From contig JARVKI010000177.1 in the NCBI GenBank assembly GCA_036674765.1, positions 1 to 36,972 of the forward strand: a stretch of 36,972 bases of DNA, given 5' to 3'. This DNA is from Seiridium cupressi (Eukaryota; Ascomycota; Sordariomycetes; Amphisphaeriales; Sporocadaceae). Under the pieces are notes generated by a model, which was not told where the DNA came from, did no database searches, and worked only from the letters and a program-made list of their open reading frames with translations. Shown here in pieces: positions 9,827 to 20,434 of the stretch. The position numbers were made by a program, and so were the translations under genes. Numbering within the stretch: the stretch's first letter is position 1; every line of letters starts with the position of its first letter.

Positions 9827-12025
9827 CTAGGGAGCATCATGAAATACGTCGCCATCCAAATCTTCATCTTCAGTCTCAATCTCCAGATTTCCTTTGCGTC
9901 CATTCAAGCTCGTAATAAGTTTATCGAGTGCGTCCTTATGTTCTAAAGATGTCCCGAGTCTAGCAGCGAAATGCTGTCGTGCGTTTATCGACTTGTTGTC
10001 TTTCGCGTCGATGTTCAAACCTTTGAGGTTTGCTGCAGCGAGGATCTCGAGTGTACGTTGATCTCCATTCAGCGCAGCGCGGTGTAATAACGTGTTGTCA
10101 TTGCTACTACGGCGGAAGTGATTTGGCTGGCGTGACAGTAAGAGCTGTAGGGACTCATGAGAGTTGCGGTGGACTGCAGTGAAAAGCGGTGTGTCTCCAT
10201 CCCGACCTACGTGTTCAATATTGGCACCAAGATCTAGAAGGTATCTACAACCCTTCACGTTGTGGTAGTAGACTGTGATATGCAAGAGTGTTACCCTAAC
10301 ATTATTGTTGTCGCCCTCTATGTCGACGTTATGGAGGAGGAGTAGAGAGAGGATCTCGGCAGAACCAAATGTGGCAGCCGCGTGTATGGGGCGGTACCCG
10401 AAGAGTCCAGCGACATTAAAGTCAGCCCCAAACCCCAGCATTCGTTCCGCACATAATGTGAAATTTCCTCTGCATGCTTCATACAAAGGTGTTCGTTTGT
10501 CCTTGTCGAGGACGTCGGCACGAGCGCCCGCTCGCAGAAGCTCGTGTACTACAGACGCATCACCCGTGCTTGCTGCCCAATGTAGGGGAGTTCTTCCCAT
10601 TTTGTCTTGAACGTTTACTTCCACACGGACGCTCGCCTTTTGTAACTCGACATGCACACCTAGCGGTCGAATCCCCAAAACAACTCGATGAAGATGCGAG
10701 AACCCATACTCTTCGAAGAAGTCTGACAAAGGCAGATATCGCTTCAGTTCGTCATGTATGTGCGCGGAGGGTTTGCCTTACAGCAAGCACAAGAGCCCAT
10801 AGTAGATGGCAGGAGTTCCCGAATTGTCCTCGAGAAAAGGGTTACACCCGGCTATGAGGAGAGTTATGGCCTGTTCAAAATGCCCAGAGGCAAAACAATT
10901 GAAGAGCACCGTGCGACCGGTGACGGAGTCGACCTCGCAAACTGACACCGGGCGACTTTCAAGGAGCCGTTTCATCTCTATAACGTTCCCGTTTAAAGCG
11001 AGATATATGGTGCTTTGAGGGTTAGCTGCATCGACAACATGCAGTGTGCGCCCAATGCTCAAGCCAACTATAGGCGCGCCATCCACTACTTTCAGTGCCG
11101 CGACGATGGATACGCTCCAAGGTTGGAATGGCGTTGAGTAAGTGACTTGAATCAGTTTGGAACGTGCTCTATAACAAGATGGTATATCACACTTGGGCCC
11201 AGTAAGCTTCCATCCCGAGTAGACTATCGAAAGGGAGCCCAAAATCGTTGGAAACGGCGCGAATCGAATGGTGACGGCTCCTTTGCCCCTGTGACACTTA
11301 CATGAACATCGATAGGTGCAGGTATAACTTGGGGCATCCAAGTAGTGTGTTGTCGCTATTACCTCGCGCGGTGCTTGAGGTGCCACGAGATCGGAAATTC
11401 CATCATGCTGCTCAATCTGGTCCCCGGGCCCTGTGTGCCCAGTCGGCGGATTTTGGATACTCAATCTCGAAAGAATATCAGATAATGTGCTCGCCTTGTC
11501 CTGAAACCATCTTTCTTGGTTATTGCTGGAAGTAATCAAGGCAGACTCAATTATCATACTCCGTGACCTGGTCTCAATCAGAAGATGTTGCCACGTCAGG
11601 AGAGCACTTACGCTGTGTGGATACCAATAATCTCCAGATTAGCCAGCGTCAAATCTCGCAGTCTTTGTTTCAATGTGTTAATTCTGCCTTCGGCTCTTAT
11701 CCATTTTAGTTGTCGCGACCGACCCGTTTCTCTTGTAGAGACTGCAGAAGCGTCTTGAGCTCAGCCCAGTGCGGAGCTGCCCTAGTGAGGCTGGCTGTCG
11801 ATGATAGCAACGTATACGACATCTGTAGTGTTTGCGTCAAGTCTCTCACGAAGCTTTCCCAGTTGAAGCGTGATATGATAGGAATTCACGATCTCATCAG
11901 ATAGTGAGGCGACTTGCACCGGTGCATCCTTCCACTCCCAACGAGGCGCTTGACACTCAGTATGCCAGTCAAAACCTTTCGGCGCCAGTTAGTGCACCTA
12001 GCGTTAAGGACAGGGGCTCCGCCAT
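9827..12025 (-). pseudogene. Ankyrin-repeat protein with fungal N-terminal domain, disabled
   Basis: The 3' half is well preserved: ankyrin repeats with GRTPLHWAASTGDASVV, RTPLYEACRGNFTLCAERML, RPIHAAATFGSAEILSLLLL, TLLHITVYYHNVKGCRYLL and TPLFTAVHRNSHESLQLLL, then an acidic tail. Before it come a CTYRCSCKCH cysteine/histidine segment and the conserved GSLSIVYSGW block. An intron at 11568-11611 joins AEGRINTLKQRLRDLTLANL to the 11557-10778 frame. The gene is broken. A TAA (10778-10780) interrupts one continuous frame between IYYGLLCLL and GKPSAHIHDELKRYLP; no GT-AG intron of suitable length removes it without deleting that conserved coding stretch. In the 5' part the frame changes at about 11971-11980, at 11940/11941 and at about 11821-11832, with a TAA at 11706-11708. 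The start MAEPLSLTLGALTG (ATG 12025) is still visible. Such proteins in fungi are mostly signalling or self-recognition proteins of unknown role. Confidence 0.82.
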
Positions 12026-13143
12026 CCTGGTACGATTTGGTATAACTATTAGGAGTCCCGAATAGTTCTCGTTAGAAAAGAATTGTTATAAAAGTTGCAA
12101 TGTATCCCCGACAACAAGGTTTGAATAGATAATGTGAACGCGTTGCAATCTTTCCGGGGCTCAGAAGATTGAGCCCGGAGACTATTTAATTCATGCATCA
12201 GGAAGGCTGCAAGTGATGCAGTGAGAGGGTACGAGCCCCCGCGACGAGAAATATCTTGGTTCAAGTAGTTCGACTGCCGGGGACATTATTCACACTGCAT
12301 AACCTGTGTAGGCGTTTAAAACAGTTGGAAATGAGTAAAAGCAACGGTAGCATAAAGAAAGCGTCGGTAGTTGCATTATTGCCATTTTCGGAGAAGGGGG
12401 GCCGAAACGGATTAATTGCATGCAGATGCGATATCACCTCACATCAGGGTTTTGAACTCAGTCAAAAGTTATCATTGGCCAACGCGCCGACACAGGCTGC
12501 ATGCACCTTGCGCAGGCTTCTCCCGTCCAATGGCGGAATTTCATGTATCGATATACCTTGGTCACTCCGCCACTCTACAATAGCTCATCGTCAAATGTTT
12601 GACTTTGGTCAAAATGAAATCTATGCGGAAATATCCTATAAATACACCACCGTTGGAGTATCTCGTCATCATTCTTGTTAATGTCGAGTTTAACCCCTTG
12701 ACCTTCGGTTCTAAAGGCTGTGGGAGCTATCTCTCATAAGTTTGTTCCACAAACTTCCTATCCAATAAAACCAAGATATGCCGATCATGGGTGGCTGGTA
12801 TATGTGCCACGAGGAGCTCTGTAAGTGCTTGATTGGTTCTGCTATTTCTGTTCAGCTGCGCTCTTGGCGCTTTCATATGAATGAGGTCGGCTTATCACCG
12901 ATCGCGAGTTCGGAACTCTATCATGTGATCCGACTGATCACCAAAGGTGGCCCAAGAGGTTGCCATGCTTGAGATAGCCGACGCTCGGGACACCATCGGA
13001 CATCATCGCACACCGAATATGGCAGACACGCCACCCTTAGTCGGCAGCTCGCCTCCCCCAAAATCTGGCGCATTCTCTTTCGGCATGCCAACGTAGGCAG
13101 ACTAGGGCAGCTTACGACGTTATCATACGCACCATCATGGCTC
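12026..13143. other. Intergenic with a TATA box and short open frames
   Basis: No recognised gene. A plus-strand frame without ATG start (12256-12681) and a 64-codon ATG frame (12778-12972) are open but carry no family motif. A TATAAATA lies at 12637-12644. An inverted repeat AAGTTTG-TTCCA-CAAACTT sits at 12738-12756, 22 bp before the ATG at 12778. A G/C stem at about 12150-12180 is imperfect and is not a tRNA. Confidence 0.35.
12637..12644 (+). promoter_or_regulatory. TATA box candidate
   Basis: TATAAATA about 135 bp upstream of the 64-codon open frame starting at 12778. The spacing would fit a short fungal 5' leader. There is no independent sign that the downstream frame is a gene. Confidence 0.25.
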
Positions 13144-15444
13144 TTACGAGTTCATTGGTTTACGCATCAGTCGCACAGCTTCGGAGACAAACGAATCAAT
13201 CCGCAGGCTTACAGGCTTGAGGAGCAATCTCGCCTTAGGGCACGGAGTCGAGCGGAGTCTTTGCAACGACTCCTGGAACTCTTCAAGATGTCGATAAGCC
13301 TCACTGATTTCGTCGAGGCCCTTCGCCAGCAGGAAGAGATAGATGAGAAAGTTGCCATATACGATGAGCTGGGACCTCGCATCTTTAGGGCCGCAGTTAG
13401 CGATCGGCTGCGAGAGAGAGGAACGTCTGAGAGAACCCACGTCGGCCTGAGAAACCTTGCAAGGGCGTACTATCCAGCATAGAGACAAAGCTCGTGAACT
13501 GCGTGAAGACCTTAAGTGCCATGGGAAACCATTGGCGCAAATGCGAGGCTTCGTCGTATTTGGCCGCTGTCGTGGCGGGGCGCATAACGGCCCTGAACCA
13601 GATGACTTGGGCAGCATAGAATGATAAATGGAGAGAGTCTATCCATGATCAGCCCTCAAAAATAGCCTGCGTCTGGTCGGTATATATTACAGTTATAATG
13701 TGACCCCGGCAAATCTCCCGGTTGGAATGCGAGACATTGTGGCAAGAGGCTGTGCCAATCCTCGAAATGTGACCTCATATCGATCAAATGGGCCTTTTCT
13801 ATATCCGTCTCGGTGGCGAGGCTTATCTCTGCTATCCTTTGGCTAGATATTGTTTAGAAGGACCGCTTCTTAGCAGGGTCACTGCACCTCAATTCACTAG
13901 CTGCAATTCAGAATCTCGTGCAGGAGCTGCGCGACTCGCACCATCTCCAAGAAGCGCGCGGCCAGTGCCACACGAAATGAGTTGTCTTCAGGCTCAAGCA
14001 AATGTTGGAAGTGCCGCGGCACAATTTCATCGGATCGAAGATCGGCCATGTTGAGAGGAGCTGTGTCAAACGATTGGTGTCGACGTGTATAGAGTTCCCA
14101 TGACAGACGGCAGACCATGAGTCGGCTGCAAAGGTGGCCCACCAGAGCTTCTTACGCAATGTCTTTTCCCAAGCTGGTATGTTCCAGGGCTCGGGATTAC
14201 GATGTAGCCTAATCATCTGCGCACATGCCGTTGCCTGGGCAGTCAAGATCCACGTAGAAGGCATTTCAATGCTGTCGACGTCTGGTGGCTGAATGTGCAG
14301 GAGAAGAAGACACGCCTGCAGCTTGAATAGGTTCGGAGCTTCGAGCTCATGTCTCAGAGAAATATGAGCCTGCTGTACAATATCATGCTGAGCGAATGGG
14401 CACGGGCTTGGTAGAGATGGGTCATGTGCCCAAAACGCGGATGCTAGTGCGTATATAGCCCCTCGCAGTGAGGCCGGCATGCCTTCTTTTGAGCTGGCGT
14501 ATGTACTCAGAAATCGTCCTTTGGATACGACCGTGTATACTGGGTGGACGTGCTTAAAAAAACAGCCGTATGAGATCCTTGCCGAAAGGATGCACTACGT
14601 TATCGATTGCATCAGATGCCTCTCGCATTGCGCGATTGGTCTGAGGAGGAAATTCATTCTCGACCAACAAGAAATGCACCGGTGGTTGACTCAAGGGAAG
14701 ATCGCCAGAGTAGACTTGGATTATATTAGCATCTACTTCGTCCTGCTCGTTGATGATAGCGGATCTGCAAACGTCCAGCAGATAGGTGTCTTGCTCAGCG
14801 GCTAATCCCATGGAATGCGCAGTCCTGTTATGGTTGTCTCCGAGTGTGTAAAGTTGTTGAGAATTGGATGTTCGATGAACTGGGGGGACAGAAAGATCTC
14901 GTCCTGGGTCGCGGTACAAGCTCCCTGCCTCCGGTGAGGGGCTTGGAACCAAGTCATCATCAGCGTTGGCAATGAATTGGCCTCGTAGTTGTTGCACTTC
15001 TGATTCATGCGCACTGGTTGCAGAGCTAGACCCAGCTCCGTGAGCACTCACAGCTCTACGTGCAAATGGCGATGGGCTCTCCGGTAACGGTGTTGCCGCC
15101 GCCGGCAGGCGCAACGTGCCGTCGACATCACTTGGGCCCTCTACCTCAAGAGGTCCAGAGCTACCAGTAGCGGAAGAAGAGCGGCAGATCAGGCCCCGAC
15201 TCTTGCAGAGGCCACCTTCCGGCGCGTCAGTACTAACCTTAGGGTCATATAGAGTGTTCGTGAAGATCTTATATGGCGGACGTTCGGGGGTCACGTAGGT
15301 AGTCTTCCGTCTCCTGCACGTGTCACACGGTCGACTCTTGCGGCTACGCCATTGCCTTGCATTTCCAAACCCACTTTGGATCGTGATCTTGCGGCCCGGG
15401 CCTTTCCGAAGACTTTCCGGCGATGTTTGATCGTCCTGTTGCAT
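13144..15444 (-). pseudogene. Zn2Cys6 fungal-specific transcription factor, disabled
   Basis: ATG 15444 opens a frame with a basic lead-in and the start of a binuclear zinc cluster, PCDTCRRRKTTY (Cys 40 and 43). The third ligand is Tyr (TAC 15295-15297 where TGC is expected). Further on, the CKSRGLIC segment keeps only two of the last three cysteines. The fungal_trans middle domain follows (ENEFPPQTNRAM; ASLRGAIYALASAFWAHDP; CHGNSIHVDTN; LEMVRVAQLLHEILNCS). The C-terminal part includes RAVMRPATTAAKYDEA, PLQGFSG and GNFLIYLFLLAKGLDE; a normal intron (13383-13440, GCTAAC branch) joins the last two. Frame breaks include a run of seven A at 14556-14562 (one too many), a shift at about 14071-14075, and a TGA plus frame change at about 13650-13658. 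The regulator cannot be made whole as written. Its former targets are unknown. Confidence 0.83.
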
Positions 15445-15802
15445 GTGTGCTGGTAAGGTCTTTGAATGCGACACGGTAATTCATACACACCCCCACGATG
15501 GCCAAGACGAATCAGCCGCTAAACGCACTGAGGGGACGCATCTGGCAGCCGCCTGTCAGGCCGCAAGGGGGCAACGGCCCACTAGAGCCCTTCAGTATAG
15601 TACATCTCGGGGCGCTAAGCGAATATGGGTCTTTGGCACTTTCAATTGAGATGTTTTCATACATGTATTATAATAAATTCCTTAAGGCACAGCAACACGT
15701 CTTGGTTCTCCCTGATCCAATAGCAAGGAGGAGGCTCACGTGCTCCAAGTGCTAGTCCATTTCTTTCTCATTGAAAATGCGAACGCTGCTAATCCTTCGA
15801 CC
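15445..15802. other. Intergenic, nothing seen
   Basis: The space between the regulator pseudogene start and the end of the next minus-strand frame. It has short overlapping open frames only, and becomes more AT-rich around 15650-15690. Confidence 0.4.
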
Positions 15803-16377
15803 TCATGATTCCTGTTTCCACTTCTCAAGCTCGGCCATTAGATCTTGTAACATCTGCCTCTCCTCCTTCTGATACTGCGCAAACTTGGTCTCATCCGTGC
15901 CATCCACGGCTGAACCTCGAGCGCGGCCTGCTCTCTCTCTGCATACCGACCCTGATCGTGCAACAATCGCGACATCATATTAAGCGCCGACCAATTCTTT
16001 TCCTGGCCAGGTAGGGAGTGCTCAAGCATTACCTTCAGCGTCTTTTCTTCCTCTGCGATTAGGCCTAGGTTATGCTGCATTGTCTCCAGCGCCAACATGA
16101 GCTTCTGCCATGCATCATAGTCTACCTCATAGAGCGGTCCCAACGTCCGTGCTGCCCTCTCCACATCCGTCAACTTTTTCTCCGCAAGTTTGAGAAGTAA
16201 GCGGTGCTTGTCGTCCGTAGATAGGCCTTCGTCAAATTGCCATGCCATGGGCTGGATTTCTGTCGCTGAGAAGCATTGGAGGAAGTTGCGACCAGTGGTA
16301 AAGGGGAGGGAGTTCCAGAAGGCATCGTTCGGGACATCGTAATCCCACTGAAATCTGGGCGGCGCAACCATTGACAT
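15803..16377 (-). pseudogene. Conserved fungal TPR-like protein, frameshifted
   Basis: The frame from ATG 16377 (MSMVAPPRFQWDYDVPNDAF) reads through a helical stretch resembling fungal TPR-type hypothetical proteins: TLGPLYEVDYDAWQKLMLAL, GLIAEEEKTLKVMLEHSLPG, NWSALNMMSRLLHDQGRYAE and EVQPWM. There, at about 15915, the sensible reading shifts to another frame: DGTDETKFAQYQKEERQMLQ and MAELEKWKQES, ending at TGA 15803-15805. Reading straight on instead gives an arginine-rich tail ending at 15838. Homologues I recall have further repeats between these two segments, so an internal deletion with loss of frame is likely. If the out-of-frame tail is used the product is simply shortened. Function unknown; repeat-type protein interactions are a guess. 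Confidence 0.6.
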
Positions 16378-17358
16378 GAGTGTTATCAAGGGTCTCACAA
16401 GTACGATTCCAATGGCCAACAGCGGGATACACCTCTACCATGAAGTTGAATTATATAACAAGTATATGGTTGGCTGTAGCCTGACTTCGTCTTACGAAAC
16501 CCCTGCCAATGCAAGCCAAGACGGTTGATAGCTGAGACCTCACCTCGATAAAAGTGCCGCCTCATAGAACTACCGAGCTTTCGAACCCCACACAATTTTG
16601 CCGTCGTATTTGGGTTGGACCTAACATTACCAGCTACCTGTCTTAGACGTCTTAGACAAGCTCCTTAGACAAGTTTCGATGCAACATGCGGCCCAGATCA
16701 CTAGTTAGTAGACTCCAGATCTTATACCTGATCGCATATCTCGTCTCATCCCCCGTTACGCTATCGTCACCATTATCAACCCCACCAGCAAGCACCCCGG
16801 ACTATAGCGTTATCATCCACTATGCCCATTGGCCACAACCACTGTGATCATCTGTAAGTGGTCGTCACTACATTACATGGTAGAATCTGAGCGGTATCTG
16901 GCACAACTGGCACCTGTTTGCCTTGGAGAAGAACTTTGGTGCTTCCTTCAGTTGCCAGTCTCCAATTATTGTAATATTGCTCTATAATATATGCTATTCA
17001 ATGTTATCCTATTTGGTCCTTGCTACTCCGATGCCTTCCCTTTTATAAACACACCAGCTTCCGTGTCTGCCCCCGGCCTGAACCTGCTAATGTATGAGCC
17101 GATGGGGTCCGCTAAGGTAACGAAGGTCACCTGCCTGTTTAGGACGCGTTCGCCCCGCTGGAACTCATCGCGCAAGGTACATCCCGTTCGCCATCCAAGA
17201 TCGGCAATGTGCAGACCGCACGTGTGGCGCGATTCTCATAAAGGGGACAGTCCTCTTCTTGATGGCTTTTTCATCGCTTGATCTTTACTCGAGTGAGTCA
17301 GTGCAGCGTCGTGCCAGGTCAGTGTTCCAATTGGACGTCAACCATCAAGTCTCCGGCT
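16378..17358. other. Intergenic, promoter region of the PNGase A gene
   Basis: No coding region recognised. A short imperfect direct repeat of CTTAGAC lies at about 16642-16672. An open frame running into the PNGase A gene from upstream has no ATG before 17359. Confidence 0.4.
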
Positions 17359-19290
17359 ATGGACTGGCTTGTGGGACCCAGCCCATTGGGGCGGGGCCTG
17401 CTCAGGGCCCTCGCGGCCATGGCGCTGGCCGAAACGGTTCGTAGCAATCCGACTGGGAATCAACCCAACGCCCGATACCTGGGCGCGCCGACTCCCAAGA
17501 GGGAGCATCTCTTGGCGCAGATTGGCGAGCTCGCATATGACCTGGACGTTGCGACCAGCATATCTTCGCCATCAGCCACCACAACGCCATTGCTGGAATG
17601 CTTCCAAGTCGCAGAGCCGGTGCTGCTACCTTCCGATGGCTACGAAGAAGTCTACACGGTGACGTTGATGGACCATCAGTTCGCCAATAGTTACGGCGCA
17701 CCCTTCGTGGGCAACTATACTCCGCCGCCTTCCGACTTTGACCACGTAGTGATCAACTTCACAGTCGAGGTCAAAGGCCGCCAGTACGATCGCTGGGGCT
17801 CCGTTTACTTGGGCGACATCAACATCCTCTCCACCTCCACCGCTGAACCTACCTCCTACGGCATTACGTGGACCTGGCTCAAGGATGTCACTCCTTACTT
17901 GTCTCTCTGGAAGGAGCCACAAACTGTTATTTTTGAGCTCGACAATGTGGTCACCGACGTCTATACGGGACTGTTGAACTCGACCCTTACAGCGACCTTT
18001 TTCAAGAGCTCTGTGCAGAACGGCGACCATGCACCAGCCGACTTGATCCTGCCCGTTTCGGCGCTCAAAAGCCCTGTCACGGCAAGCTTTTGGACGTATC
18101 CTGAGGAGGACGCGAGTATCTCGCTGCAGTTCCCGCGCAACGTTAACAAGGCCGTGTTCTCGGCTGCCGTTAAAGCGCAGGGCAATGAGGAATTCTGGTG
18201 GAGCAATGTTCCCGAGTCTGCCACGACAGCTTTTGAACCCGACGTCGGCACATATCCCGGTTACTCGCCATGGCGGGAGTTCCAAGTCTTCATTGACGGA
18301 CAGCTGGCTGGCGTGCATTGGCCATACCCAGTCATTTTTACCGGGGGTGTTGTGCCACAATTACACCGTCCGATCGTGGGAATCGATGCCTTTGATCTTC
18401 GGGATCATGAGATTGACATAACGCCCTGGTTGCCCGTCCTTTGCGATGGCAACAACCATACGTTCAACTTGAAGGTAGTCGGCCTGGTGGACGATGGTGT
18501 ATCGAGCGCGAGTCTGTCAGATACCACGGAGAGCAGTTGGTATCTTGTCGGCAAAGTTTTCTTATGGCTGGACGACGAGGATTCTATCACTACTGGCGTG
18601 CTCGGAATGACCGAGAACGCAGACCCTACAATTGGCTTTTCACAGGTCATCACGCAGAACGCGACGGGCTTCAACGAGACATTGGATTATACAATTGCTG
18701 TAACTCGGGACTTCTCCATCAGCTCATTGGTAAGCACGCAAAATGGGAACGGTACGGCGACTTGGACGCAGAGTCTCTCATACTCGAATGTCGGCGGTCT
18801 GTATGCCAATGGCTACGGTGGAATCAACACGTTCTCGACTATTGGGCTCGAGACAGGCAAGAGTCCCGGCTGGGATTACAAGACAAGTTTCAGCTATCCG
18901 CTCTACTGTAACACGACCACATCGTACCTCCCCGAGGGTAATTTGACGCTTTGGGCACAGTTGGATCAGGGACTGAAACTCGAGGTCCAAGGAAGCACCG
19001 TTTATCCAACCGGCCTTGAAGCATTTGAAAGTGATGGGACGAGCTGGACGGGAAGTGTCATCGACACGGACAGGAATGGCACCGCAAATTACTCCCGTTA
19101 TGCCGACAACACCGTCACCACTGGAGTCGGCGCCACGAACCAGATCTTCTACTTCGGCGGACTAACTGGGGATGGGACTTATGAGACTCCCGGAACGGAA
19201 CTATACTTCAGAAATGTTTCTGCTTATAACAACACCGTTGTGGCTGATTATGAGGTGGTGGCGGGTGAAGTTGTCAGTGACACAAGCTGA
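17359..19290 (+). CDS. Peptide-N4-(N-acetyl-beta-glucosaminyl)asparagine amidase A family (PNGase A type)
   Basis: A single uninterrupted frame of 643 residues from ATG 17359 to TGA. Family blocks include LECFQVAEPVLLP, TLMDHQFANSYGAPFVGNYT, INFTVEVKGRQYDRWGSVYL, STAEPTSYGITWTWLKDVT, YSPWREFQVFIDGQLAGVHW, and PIVGIDAFDLRDHEIDITPW. PNGase A enzymes remove N-linked glycans from glycopeptides by cleaving the asparagine-sugar amide; fungal members are normally secreted or vacuolar. The start has a modest hydrophobic segment (GLLRALAAMALA), a weak signal-peptide candidate. At least 13 N-x-S/T sites are visible, fitting passage through the secretory pathway. The family mostly carries cysteines around the MDH and YTPP blocks; here those positions are not cysteine. 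No intron or lesion was found, although both neighbouring genes are ruined. Confidence 0.9.
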   Translation: MDWLVGPSPLGRGLLRALAAMALAETVRSNPTGNQPNARYLGAPTPKREHLLAQIGELAYDLDVATSISSPSATTTPLLECFQVAEPVLLPSDGYEEVYTVTLMDHQFANSYGAPFVGNYTPPPSDFDHVVINFTVEVKGRQYDRWGSVYLGDINILSTSTAEPTSYGITWTWLKDVTPYLSLWKEPQTVIFELDNVVTDVYTGLLNSTLTATFFKSSVQNGDHAPADLILPVSALKSPVTASFWTYPEEDASISLQFPRNVNKAVFSAAVKAQGNEEFWWSNVPESATTAFEPDVGTYPGYSPWREFQVFIDGQLAGVHWPYPVIFTGGVVPQLHRPIVGIDAFDLRDHEIDITPWLPVLCDGNNHTFNLKVVGLVDDGVSSASLSDTTESSWYLVGKVFLWLDDEDSITTGVLGMTENADPTIGFSQVITQNATGFNETLDYTIAVTRDFSISSLVSTQNGNGTATWTQSLSYSNVGGLYANGYGGINTFSTIGLETGKSPGWDYKTSFSYPLYCNTTTSYLPEGNLTLWAQLDQGLKLEVQGSTVYPTGLEAFESDGTSWTGSVIDTDRNGTANYSRYADNTVTTGVGATNQIFYFGGLTGDGTYETPGTELYFRNVSAYNNTVVADYEVVAGEVVSDTS

Positions 19291-20434
19291 GGATGGCATT
19301 ACATCGTCCATTCTAGACACTAGTACTACACTAATAGTTGATTTCCGAGATATTTGATCAAGCTGATGGCTGGCTATTAATTTAGAGCACCTAATCGGTC
19401 CCTTTACTCAGATTTTCCGTAGAATCTTGACTTTGTAGTTCTCTCGGAGACTCTGACCATACCAAAGCAGCAAACGAAAAGATGGAAAGTATGGCAAGAG
19501 CCAAGAGCCATAGACCGTAGCATACTACTGCCTTAATCTACTCCAGCCTTCGTATAACACTCGCCTCGGAAACTTCTAATCGATGTGATGAACCCACAGA
19601 CCACGTGGGGTGGATCAGTGGGGTTCTTAGTCTTAGGCCTTCACGGCAGCAGAGGGGAGCTTCCTTCTCCCTTCATCATCATCCTCACGGAGGACCTCAA
19701 TATACGGATTTCTCCCCATATTGCCGTCCATCACGATGTCAACGAACCGTCTATTGCATCGCTCAAATCTTACTGCCCATCAGACGAGAGCAATGCACAG
19801 GATCCACCAATGGACCCACCATGGAGGTAAACATGCAGGCAATCATAAAATGCATCACAGAACGTATCCAAGCGAAGTGTGCATGAACATCTAAACTTTC
19901 TCTTGGCATTACGGTGCAATTTTCAGTCCTCGCTCTGCACGGCTACTGGGACAAGATCTGTGCAGCACGTTGTGGGAAACTCATCGGCGAGCAGTTCCCC
20001 TGCATATTTCGCCGCAAGGCGTTCTATTCCCATACACCATGGCAGGAATGGACGAAATAGAATACGTGGAGGCAGATCTAACATTAACGACCTAGTCTCC
20101 GAGGACCGACAGTATCAGGGCGTCTCCGCTAGTGGTGCTGATGATGTTGAATCAGAATAGCACGCTCAGATCCATAAAGAGAAGTTGAATACTGAAACAG
20201 GGCTCTGTAAGGCAAGTATTGATGTCAAAATCAATTGCGCTATCCAAAAAAAAATGGGCTTTTCCTTCGCATTACTGTAGTACTATGCGACCATGTAAGT
20301 TCAACAAGATTACCGTCTCGGTTATTGGATAAGAAGCAAGGTCATTTAATTGAAACTCCGTAACGATCAGCTCTACGAACCTTGCAGCGAGTTGGCTACG
20401 AAGATACAAAGTCCCGTTTTCGATGCACGATTAT
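19291..20434. other. Intergenic, no supported gene
   Basis: Short open frames only. On the minus strand at about 19640-19790 a stretch reads RFVDIVMDGNMGRNPYIEVL, then acidic/basic residues and a stop, and could be a C-terminal remnant. No family was recognised and no upstream exon could be tied to it. Confidence 0.3.

Noticed and set aside
10730..10790. A 40-bp intron (GTAAGG...AAG) removing the in-frame TAA of the ankyrin gene
   Set aside because: It would shift frame, and the sequence it removes reads as conserved protein in the same frame on both sides of the TAA. A point mutation is simpler.
12150..12265. tRNA-like stem and a T-arm-like GGGTACGAGCCCC
   Set aside because: No acceptor pairing or anticodon arm can be arranged around it.
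14556..14562. Seven-A run as a mere sequencing error in an intact regulator
   Set aside because: Possible for this one site, but the gene has other independent lesions, including lost zinc ligands.
6440..16883. Near-identical 18-mers CACTACATTACATTGTAG (6440-6457) and CACTACATTACATGGTAG (16866-16883)
   Set aside because: One near-match of this length is about what chance gives in 37 kb, and the flanks do not match.
17626..18360. 244-codon minus-strand open frame
   Set aside because: It lies opposite the PNGase A gene, rich in arginine, without motif; a GC-driven shadow.
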